Of a stretch of DNA of 11,581 nt, positions 1 to 9,700 are shown piece after piece (within the stretch, counting starts at the first letter, position 1; each line of letters starts with the position of its first letter). The DNA comes from Actinomycetes bacterium (lineage in GTDB: Bacteria; Actinomycetota; Actinomycetes; Mycobacteriales; Mycobacteriaceae). The notes under the pieces were generated by a model that was given only the letters and a program-made list of their open reading frames with translations, ran no database searches and was not told the origin of the DNA. The translations under genes were made by a program, and so were the position numbers. The DNA is taken from positions 1-11,581 of the forward strand of contig JAEZKH010000287.1 in the NCBI GenBank assembly GCA_023415515.1, in the 5' to 3' direction.

Positions 1-261
1 GTGATGCGCGTACCGCAGCAGGGGCGGCGCGCCCGGGGGTGGGGGGTGCCGGGCGATGACCGCGGGCGCGCCGTCGTCGCTGACGATTTTCACGTCGCCG
101 AAACCCGCCTCCGACAACAGCTTTGCCGTCAACTCCGCGCTGCGCTGCACCTCGCTGCGGCGCGCGGGGTCGGCGCCGACCGACTGAATGCGCACCAGGT
201 CTTCCAGATCCTTGCGCACCGCCGGCAGGACATCGCGCACGCGCGCCACCAGATCGCTCAT
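1..261 (-). CDS. M20-family metallopeptidase, N-terminal fragment (cut by window edge)
   Basis: Only the first 87 codons are present; the gene runs off the left edge with no stop. The translation begins MSDLVARVRDVLPAVRKD and ends at RYAHH. In M20/ArgE/DapE/carboxypeptidase-G2-type enzymes the sequence HHDVQP or GHxDVVP follows a hydrophobic strand and supplies a ligand of the catalytic zinc or cobalt pair; the closing HH at codons 86-87 fits that motif. The stretch GAPAVIARHPPPPGAP just before it matches my memory of the M. tuberculosis Rv2522c product. The family hydrolyses peptide or acyl-amino-acid amide bonds in the cytoplasm; the substrate of this member is not known to me. ATG at 261 is chosen because it begins the conserved N-terminus. 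A purine run (GGGGAAAGG) lies about 21 nt upstream, too far to be a convincing ribosome site, so translation may be coupled to acpS, whose stop is 40 bp upstream. The reading frame stays open through a C-rich stretch at about 36-50. Confidence 0.88.
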   Translation of the reverse strand, partial: MSDLVARVRDVLPAVRKDLEDLVRIQSVGADPARRSEVQRSAELTAKLLSEAGFGDVKIVSDDGAPAVIARHPPPPGAPPLLRYAHH

Positions 262-301
262 GCTGTCGAGGTTAGTCGGTCGCCTTTCCCCGCGAGCTGG
301 T

Positions 302-694
302 CTAGCGCTCCTCGAGGACGGCGACCGCCGCGGCGGTGTCACCCTCGTGCGTCAGCGACAAATGGATCGTCACCTTCTCCAGGTGCTCGGCGATGGCACC
401 GGTCAACCGCACCCGCGGTCGACCCCACATATCGGTCACCACCTCGATGTCGCGGTGGATGCCCTCCGGCAGCACGGGCCGCTTCGAGAACCGCGACCCC
501 GACCACGCCTTGATCACCGCCTCCTTGGCCGCCCAGCGGGCCGCCAGGTGCCGCGCCGCCGACGAACTCTTGTCCGCGGCGTCGCGGCGCTCCCCAGGCG
601 TGAACGTCTCCGCGAACACCGTGCCGGGCTGGTCGACCTGCTCTGCGAACTCGGGGATCGACACCAGGTCGATGCCAACGCCGACGATGCTCAT
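302..694 (-). CDS. acpS: holo-[acyl-carrier-protein] synthase AcpS
   Basis: This 130-residue protein has the size of M. tuberculosis AcpS. It transfers 4'-phosphopantetheine from coenzyme A to the conserved serine of acyl carrier domains, and in mycobacteria its main client is the FAS-I encoded immediately upstream. Visible signatures are the N-terminal VGVGIDLVSI with Asp9, and RWAAKEAVIKAW with Glu58 and Lys62; Asp9 and Glu58 are the expected Mg2+/CoA ligands of the AcpS family. GRPRVRLTGA and VTIHLSLTHEGDTAAAV near the C-terminus are typical of the family. The open frame extends 37 codons further upstream into the fas coding region, but ATG 694 is chosen because MSIVGVGIDL is the family N-terminus. 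The stop is TAG at 302-304. The gene lies 43 bp after the fas stop and 40 bp before the peptidase, so co-transcription with fas is likely. AcpS enzymes act as trimers; this one has no export signal and is cytoplasmic. Confidence 0.97.
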   Translation of the reverse strand: MSIVGVGIDLVSIPEFAEQVDQPGTVFAETFTPGERRDAADKSSSAARHLAARWAAKEAVIKAWSGSRFSKRPVLPEGIHRDIEVVTDMWGRPRVRLTGAIAEHLEKVTIHLSLTHEGDTAAAVAVLEER

Positions 695-713
695 TGGAGG
701 AACACTAGCTCCA
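695..713 (-). promoter_or_regulatory. small hairpin enclosing the acpS Shine-Dalgarno candidate
   Basis: On the minus strand TGGAG (713-709) and CTCCA (699-695) form a perfect 5-bp inverted repeat with a 9-nt loop, and the 3' arm touches the acpS ATG. The only purine-rich ribosome-site candidate, GGAG at 712-709, sits in the 5' arm, 14 nt from the ATG. If the hairpin forms, the site is hidden, so acpS translation could depend on ribosomes arriving from fas, which ends 43 bp upstream. The stem is short and could be chance. Confidence 0.3.
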
Positions 714-737
714 TCTATCGGCTCATCGCGCAGGCGC

Positions 738-3700
738 TCATCGCGTGTAGACCCCGTCTTCGCCGAGCCGCGAGGCCGGATCGAGCAGCATCTCGGCCTC
801 TTCACGGTTCTCCGGCGCCTCGTGGTCGAGTCGACGGTTGCTCGCCGGCCGTTCGTAGAGCGGCTTGCCGCCCGCGATCGCCGAGGCCAGCCTGCGCTGA
901 CCTTCGAAGATCCTGGCGTTGGCCCGCTTCTGATAGGCCGCCCGCTGCTCCGGATCGAGTGCGGCGATGAACGCCTGCGGGTGCACGAGCGCGATGACGC
1001 CCGACACGTGGCCGAAGCCGAGGCTGGTGATCAGCCCCGCCTTCAGCGGGAACTTCTCTCCCAGCCGCAGCGTCTCGCGCACCCACACGAAGTGCTCCGA
1101 GCCGGCCAGTTCGTCGTCGACACAATCCAGGCTGCGGTTCGGCGGGATGACCCCGTCGCGCAGCATCTGGCACATGCCCATCATCTGGAACACCGCCGCG
1201 CCGCCCTTGGCGTGGCCGGTCAGGCTCTTCTGCGACACCACGAACATCGGCGCACCGTCCGAGCGACCCATCGAGTCGGCCAGCCGCTCATGCAATTCCG
1301 TCTCGTTCGGGTCGTTGGCAAGCGTTGAGGTGTCGTGCTTGGACACCACCGCGATGTCGTCGGCGCCGACGCCGAGCCTGCTCAGCGACCGGGCCAGCAG
1401 CGAATCCTTGCCGCCGCGGCCCGCACCCAGTGCGCCGAGGCCGGGAGCCGGGATGGAGGTGTGCACGCCGTCGGCGAACGACTGCGCGTAGCCGACCACC
1501 GCCAGCACCGGCAGACCCATCTTCAACGCCAGGTCGCCGCGGGCCAGCAAGATCGTGCCACCGCCCTGCGACTCGAGGAAGCCGAGTCGACGACGGTCAT
1601 TGGCACGGGAGAACTTCGAATCGCTGATGCCGCGGGCGCGCATCATCTCGGTGTCGGCGGTGGCCGCCATGTCACCGAATCCGATGATCGCCTCCAGTGT
1701 CAGGTCGTCGAAACCGCCTGCCACGACGAGTTCGGCCTTGCCCAGCTTGATCTTGTCGACGCCCTCTTCCACCGACACCGCCGCGGTCGCGCACGCGCCG
1801 ACCGGGTGGATCATCGAGCCGTAGCTGCCGACGTAGGACTGGATCACATGCGCGGCAACGACGTTCGGCAGGACCTCCTGCAGGATGTCGTTCGGCTTGT
1901 TTCGGCCGAGCAGGTTGCCGTGGTACATGGTCTGCATCGACGTCATGCCGCCCATGCCGGTGCCCTGCGTGCTGGCCACCATGGCGGGATGTACCCAGCG
2001 CATCAGCTCGGTCGGGGTGAAGCCCGCGCCGAGGAATGCATCGACGGTCGCGACGATGTTCCACACCGCCACCCGGTCCAGCGACGTGTTCATGTCGGCA
2101 CTGATGCCATACACCGTCGGATCGAACCCGGTCGGGATCTGACCGCCAACAGTCCGGGACAGCTTCGTCTTACGCGGGACGCGGATCTCGGTGCCCGCCT
2201 TGCGGGTGACCTGCCAGTCGCTGCTGTCAGGAACCGGGGTGGCGACGGTGTGCTCCGGGTCGAACTGGACGAACGCACGCGCATCCGCCTCCGAGGACAC
2301 CACGAAGGTGAAATCCTTGTCCAGGAAAACCGAAACCAGCAGCGGCGAGGCGTGATCGGGATCGATCGCACCGTCGTCGACGAACTCGCGGATGCCCGTG
2401 CGCTCCACGACGGCGTCGTGGTAACGCTCGACCAGCTCCGACTCGTCGACCAGATCTCCGGAGGCGGTGTCATACCAGCCCGGCTTCGGGTCGTCCTCCC
2501 ACTTGATGAGCCCCGTGGTCCAGGCCAATTCGAGGACGCCCGCGGCGGAGAGCTCGTTGTCGACCTCCATTTCGAACCGGGTCCGCGATGAGCCGTACGG
2601 GCCGAGCTCCGCGCCACCGACGATGACCACCATGTCGGCGGGGTCGATGTCGAGGTCGTCCCACGCCGGCGGCGGTGCGGAGGTGAATCCGCGCGGCGGC
2701 GACGGCAGCGCGGCGATCAAGCCCTCCTGCTCCTCGCTGCCCTCCACAGTCTCGGCCGCCATCTCCTCACGGGCCTTCGCGGCCAGCTCCGACATGTCGA
2801 TGTCGATATCGCCCAGGCCACCGGTGAGGTCGACCTTCAGCGGCTGCTGCGCGGCGGCCACCTTCGACTCAACGCTGCAGAGGTCGAGCAGCATCGCTGC
2901 CATCTGCTCGGTCGAATACGTTGTCACGCCGGCCTCTTCGACCGCGTTGACGATCGCGTCGTTCGCGCCCATCAGCCCGGTGCCACGCGTCCAGCCGATC
3001 AGCGCGTGCGCCAGGCTGACCCGTTGCGCCCACGACGACTCGGCGTTCCACCGCGTCACCACCGCGTCCAGTGCGGACTTGGCTTCGCCATATGCACCGT
3101 CGCCGCCGAACATGCCGCGGTTCGGCGAACCGGGCAGCACCACATGCAGCCGCGACGCGATGTCACGCTCGGCACCGATGTGCGAGAGTCCGCCGATCAG
3201 CCGCTGAACGGCCCACAGCAGAACCTTCATCTCCATCTCGGACCGGGAACCGGCTTCGGACAGATCGCCCGCCACCCGCGGCGCCGCGAACGGGAACAGC
3301 AAGGTGGGCGTCTGCGCATCCTTGACGTGAATTGATTGCGGGCCAAGGCTTTCGGTCTGATCGTTGCCGACCCAGGCCACCAGGGCGTCGATATCGGAGT
3401 AGGACGCCATGTTCGCGGGCACCACCCACAGCGCCGCGCCGAAGCGGGCGTTGTCGCGGTACAGGTTGCGATAGAACTCCAGGCGGTTGTCGTCGAGCTT
3501 GGACGTCGTCGCGATCACCGTGGCGCCGCCGTCGAGCAGACCGGCGACAACCGAAGCCGCGATCGACCCCTTCGAAGCGCCTGTCACCACGGCGATTTCG
3601 TCGCTGTAGCGGCCCTTGCCCGGGTTCTCCGCACCCGCTGCTGCGCGGCCGAACAGCGAGGCGTGGATGTTGCGGCCCGCCGCCAGTGCCTTGCCCTGCC

Positions 3701-6700
3701 ACCACGAGGCCTGCTTGCCGACGATGTGTCCCGCGCCCTCGAACCGCTGCGAGAGCCGCTGCCAGTTGGCGTCGATCTCGTCTTCGTCCATCAGCCACAG
3801 CTTGACCAGGTCCTCGCGGGCACTGGCCCAGCGGTCGTCGAACAGCACCGCCTTGCGGCCGTCGAACACCGGTGCCACCAAACGCGGCCAGTCCGAACCG
3901 AGTTCGGCGGTGACCAGGTCGATGAGCTCGGCGTCGGTCGCAGCCGCCGGGGTGGTGACAGCGTTGTCCAGGCCCAGCTGATTGAGGATCGTGCGCGCCG
4001 CCGACGCAAGCACCCCGTCGCGGCCGGTGACCGTCTCGGCGAATTCGGTGAGCGCCGCGGAGTCGACTACGCCGCCGCCCGCGCCACCGCCGGAAGAGGG
4101 CAGCGCCACCGCGACACCGCGCCTGGCCGCCACCGATTGCACGGCGGCGTCGACGACCTTGTCGACGGTCGCTGCGTCGGCGAGTGCGCCCTCGTGCAAT
4201 CCGCCGAGACTGCCGCCGCGGACGCTGGTGCCCTCACGGGTGCCGAGCGCGACCTCGGCGGTGACATGTTTGACCCAGCCGTCACCGAGCAGCCACGTCT
4301 TCTTCACCCGCTCGGCGATCGCGGCCGGCCGCTTGCCCGACGGCCCGAGAACTGTGCGCAGCTGGTCGTTGATCGCGTCGGAAAGCACTGGGCCGTAAGG
4401 CTTGTACGTCCTGGCGAGCTTGGTCACCTGCCCCTTGAGGCCGGCCAGATCGGCTTCTGCTGCGCCGTCGATGGCGCCAAGGTCCAACTCCGAGCCGAGG
4501 TCGACCAGAAGCTGGTTGCGTCGCGACGACGCACCGTCGGTGATCGACTCGATGGAGTCCAGCGGCTCGATCTGGTCGATGCGCATCTTCGCCGACAACG
4601 CGATCAGCGCCATCGTGGCATCGGATGCGTCGAACGGGATGTCGTCGGGCACCGGAGCGCCGGGGGCCGCGGTCGGCGTGGGCGCCGCCGCAGGCGCCGT
4701 GGCTTCCACCGCCGCAGGCTCAGCGGCGGACTCCTGCCCGGGCGCCTCGTCGACGACGTCATCGTCCTCGTGCGCCGGGTCGGTGTCGTTCGCGAACAGC
4801 ACAGCCGCGTCGCGCTCGGAGTTGAGCACTTCGGTTGTGTTGTGCGAATACTCGGGCAACTTCAGCGTGTTGGCGGCCAGGCCCGCGACGGTCGGCGCGG
4901 ACTTCACACCGATCTCGACGAACCGTTCGACGCCGAGCCCGCCCGCGGCCTCCTCGATGAAGAGCAGGTCCTGGGTCTCGATCCAGCGGACCGGGCTGGC
5001 GAACTGCCAAGCGAGCAGTTCGATCACGATCTTGCGGCACAGCTCGCGCGGCTTCTCGTTCCGCCACGTGTCGTAATCGGCGAGGATCTCGTCGAGCGGC
5101 TCGGCAGGCACCAGATCCCGGATCTCCTGGATGAAGTCGCGGTCGAGCGTGAACGGCCGCGGCACCAGGTTCGGGATGTAGCGGCCGATGATCAGCTCGG
5201 GATCTTTGTCGCGCGGCATGACGCGTTCCAGCGAGCGGCGGAAGTCGGCGACGCCGACCCGCAGCACCGAGGAGTGGAACGGCACGTCGATGCCGGGCAC
5301 CAGGATGAACGACCGCTTGCCGCCGGTGAGCTGGCGACGCTTCTCGACCTCTTCCTCGAGCACCTCGAGACCTCGCACCGTACCCGCGATGGCGTACTGC
5401 GAGCCTCGCAGGTTGAAGTTCACGATCTGCAGGAATTCACCTGTGCGCTCGGCGATCTCGTCGACGAAGTCGACGACCTCGGAGTCGTCGAGATCGATCT
5501 GCGACGGTCGGATGGCCGCGAGCCGGTAGTTCGACCGGCCGAACTCGTCGCGCGGCACGATGTCGTGCATCTTCGAGCCGCGGTGGAACACCACCTCGAG
5601 CAGCGCCTCGAGTTCGTAGACGCCGCTGACGCACGCCAGCGCCGTGTACTCGCCGACGGAGTGACCACACGCGATCGCACCTTCGACGAACGCGCCCTGC
5701 TCGCGCATCTCGGCGACCTGAGCCGCCGCCACGGTCGCCATCGCAACCTGGGTGAACTGCGTCAGATACAGCACGCCCTCGGGATGCTGGTAGTGCACAC
5801 CGCTGGCGATCAGGCTGGTCGGGTTGTCGCGCACGACGTGCAGCACCGAGAAGCCCAGCGTCTCGCGGGTGAACTTGTCGGCGGAATCCCACACCTTGCG
5901 GGCGGCCTTGGACCTGGCGCGGACCTCCATGCCCATGCCCTTGTGCTGAATGCCCTGACCGGGGAACGCATATACCGTCTTGGGCGCGGCGAGTTGCGCC
6001 GTCGCCGACATCACCAGATCGGAGCCGACACGGGCGGCGACCTCGACGATCTCTGCGCCGCGGTCGATCCCGACGCGATCGACGCGGATGTCGACCTCGT
6101 CGCCGGGCAGCACCATGCCGAGGAAACGGGCCGTCCAACCCACCAGACGGGCCGGCGGGATGGCCTTGCCGTCGGTGGCGGTGACCACCTGCTGCGCGGC
6201 GGCCGACAGCCACATGCCGTGCACGATGGGCGTCTCCAGCCCGGCCAGCAGCGCCGCCGCCCGGTCGGTGTGGATCGGGTTGTGGTCACCGGAGACCACC
6301 GCGAACGCACTCATGTCTCCCGGCGCGGTGACGGTGACGTCGCGGCGGCGACGGCGCGGCGTGTCGGTCGCGTTGTCGGTCATCGCACCGCCCGCGCGCG
6401 GTGGATCGGTGAGTTCGGCCGCACCCGTGCGGCCACGGATGGCGAACCTCTCCTCCAGCGTGGCCAGTACGGTGCCCTCGCCGTCGGAGACGGTCACCAC
6501 AACGGGCACCACGCGCCCGACCTCGGTGTCGGTCGCCGCCGAAGCCGTTGCGGTGACGGTCAGTTCGGTCGCCGTCTTCGGCAGCTCGGTCAGCAGGTGT
6601 GCGGCGTGGTCCAAATGAACAAGGCTGAGCAGACCTTCGACGACCGGGAAACCATCCTCGACGCTTGCCCCTTCTGCTGCTCGCGTCCGCGCCGAACCGA

Positions 6701-9700
6701 TGACCGAGAACACCGCCGGCCAACAGAGGCCCACCAGGGCGTCGGGCACCACACGCAGGCCGGGCGCCAGCGGCGCCCCGAACGTGGCGGTGATGCCGGT
6801 GTGGTCGGCGACCTTCTCGGGATCCCACGCGACGGTGATCCGCGCGGTGTTGTCCACCACCGCAGGCAGTGCATCGGGGCTGTCGGCGCCCGCGGCGATC
6901 GCGAGCACCGCGCGCATGGCGGCCGAGGCGTCCTCGACGGTGACCATCGGCATTCCGCCGTCGACAGTCGCGGCCGACAGTGTGAACCGGATGGTGATCC
7001 ATGTGCCGGAGAGCGGCACGCTCAGCGACACGATGCCATCGGCCGACAGTTCCAGCCGGGCACCAGTGGAAGGATGTGTGGCGGAACGGTTTTGGTTGAC
7101 CTGCCACTGGTCGGGCGCACCGATCCGGTGGACCGGATTGACCGAGGTGCGACCTGCCCACAGCACGTCGGGCGCGTCGAGCACGACGGCCAGCGGGCCG
7201 GTGACGTCGCCGCGCGCCTGGCGCCGAGTGGTCACCGCGACGGGCTCGGCACCCGACGCGAGCGCCTCGTCGATCGAGGCCTGCTCGAACCGGTCCAGGA
7301 GTTCGCCGACCGGCTCGTCGAGTTTGGTGATCCCCGCGACGGCCTGCGTGCCGGGGATGATGCATACCTGGTCGGCGTCATACCGCGCGTCGTGGGCCTG
7401 CCACAGCGAGTCGCTGCGCCACCAACGGCGCACGTCCTTGTCGATGACGGGCACGAAGTTGACGGGCTTGCCGACGGTCTTGCAGAGCTGGATGAAGAAC
7501 GGCACATCGGCCGGGTGCAGCTTGATGGTTTCGACGTCGGGGAAACGGTCCGCCAGCGCAGCGATCGCCTGGTCTGGATTCTCCAGCAGCGCAACACCTT
7601 CAGGCGAGTCGGCGAACAGCGTCTCGATCGGTCCGAAGTCCTTCGGGTGCAGACGCGCCTCGGCGCGTCTGAGCATCTCGGCGAACCGGTCGCGCCACGT
7701 GTCGGCCAGCCACGGGCTGCCTGGCGCTGCGGTGTCGGCGGTGCTGTCACCGTCGCCGATGGCGAGTTCGACATAGCGAGTCAACCACTGCAGGTACGTC
7801 ATCTCACCCACGTCGCCGAAGTACGGCTTGCAGGTGTTGGCCATCGCGGCGATGATTTCGTCGCGCCGCGCGGCGACGGCCTCGGCATCACCGGCGACCT
7901 CGTCGAGCAGTCGCCCGCAACGCGATGCGGTGTTGTCGATCTCGTGGATGTCCGCGCCCAGCTGGCTTCGGCTGGAAGCCATGCCGCCCTGAGCTTTTCC
8001 TGCGCTGATCCACTGGTCGGTGCCGCCGGTCTCGACCAGCATGCGCTTGACCGACGGCGACGTCGTGGCCTCGAGCGTCGCCATCGCAGCGGTGCCGACG
8101 AGGATGCCGTCGACGGGCATCAGCGGAAAGCCGTAGCTCTGCGCCCACCGGCCGGACAGGTAGTCGGCCGCGCGTTGCGGGGTTCCGATGCCGCCGCCCA
8201 CGCAGACGGTGATGTTCGACCGCGACCGCAGCTCGGAGTAGGTGGCCAGCAGGAGGTCGTCGAGGTCCTCCCAGGAGTGGTGGCCGCCGGCGCGACCGCC
8301 CTCGATGTGCATGATGACCGGCCGGGTCGGGACCTCGGCGGCGATCCTGATGACCGATCGGATCTGCTCGATGGTGCCCGGCTTGAACACGACGTGGCTG
8401 ATGCCGACCTCGTTGAGCTCTTCGATGAGCGCGACGGCCTCTTCCAACTCGGGGATGCCCGCGCTGATGACGACGCCGTCGATCGGCGCGCCCGACTGAC
8501 GCGCCTTCTGCACCAACCGCTTTCCGCCGACCTGCAGCTTCCACAGATACGGGTCGAGGAACAGTGAGTTGAACTGAACGGCGCGGCCGGGCTCGAGCAG
8601 CCGGGTCAGCTCGGCGATGCGGTTGGCGAAGATCTCTTCGGTGACCTGGCCACCGCCTGCGAGTTCCGACCAGTGGCCGGCGTTCGCGGCGGCCGCGACG
8701 ATCTTGGCGTCGACGGTCGTCGGGGTCATGCCCGCGAGCAGGATCGGAGACCGGCCGGTGAGCCGCGTGAACTTCGTCGACAGCTTGACCGAACCGTCGG
8801 GAAGTGTGACCAGGGTCGGCGCGTAGCTCGTCCACGGCTTGGCCACCTCGGGCACTGCGCCGACGGTGAACAGGTTGCGCTGCCCGCCGCGCGTGGCCGC
8901 GGGCACGATGCCGATGCCGAGACCGCGGATGACCGGTGCGGTCAGTCGGGTCAGGATGTCTCCCGGGCCCAGGTCGAGGATCCACCGGGCGCCCGCCTCG
9001 TGCAGGTCGTTGATCTCCGAGACCCAGTCCACTCGGCGGACCAGGATCGCCTCGGCCATCTCGCGGGCCACTGTGACGTCGAGGCCGACGGCCTGCGCCC
9101 AGTTGCCGACCATGTCGATGGCGTCCGAGAGCCGCGGAGTGTGGAAGCCGACCTCGACCTGGACCGGATCGAACACGGGTGCGAACACCGCACCGCCGCG
9201 GATCTTGTTCTTGCGTTCGGCTTCTTCCTTCTCAGCGATCTGCTGGCAGTAGAGCTCGAAGCGCGACAGCTGCTCGGGGGTGCCGGTGATGACAGCCGAT
9301 CGCCTGCCGTTGCGGATGGACAGCACGGGAGGCAACACAGTGCGGACGTCCTGGGCGAACTCGGCGAGAAGCTCTGCGATCCGCTCGGGGTCGGCGTTGG
9401 TGACCGAAACCATCGGCGGACGATCGCCGAGCACGGAGATACCGCGGCGGCGGGCCACGAGGGTGCCCGCGGTGCCGATCAGCTGCGCCATCGCCAGCAG
9501 TTCCACGTCCTTGGCACCCTTGGCCGCCAGCGCCTCGACGGCCAGTACGCCCTGTGAGTGACCGGCCACGGCCACCGGTGGCGTCGCCGTCAGATCCATC
9601 CCCTGACGGCTCAGCGCGCGCACAGCCGCGATCTGAGTCAACAGCACGCCCGGCACCGAGACGGCCGCCGACGTCAGATGCTTGGCGGCGGGCACGGCTT

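Noticed and set aside
31..52. Possible frameshift in the M20 peptidase at a C-rich run
   Set aside because: On recounting the G runs of the plus strand (five, then six), the minus-strand frame reads through to RYAHH without a shift.
188..1328. Plus-strand frames overlapping acpS and the end of fas
   Set aside because: Low-complexity Arg/Pro/Ala-rich translations opposite well-identified genes; no start context or family resemblance.
3336..8567. Plus-strand open frame of about 1,740 codons antisense to fas
   Set aside because: It is the mirror of a GC-rich coding frame, where stop codons are rare on the opposite strand. Its translation is rich in Arg, His, Gly and Asp with no recognisable domain, whereas fas on the minus strand is certain.
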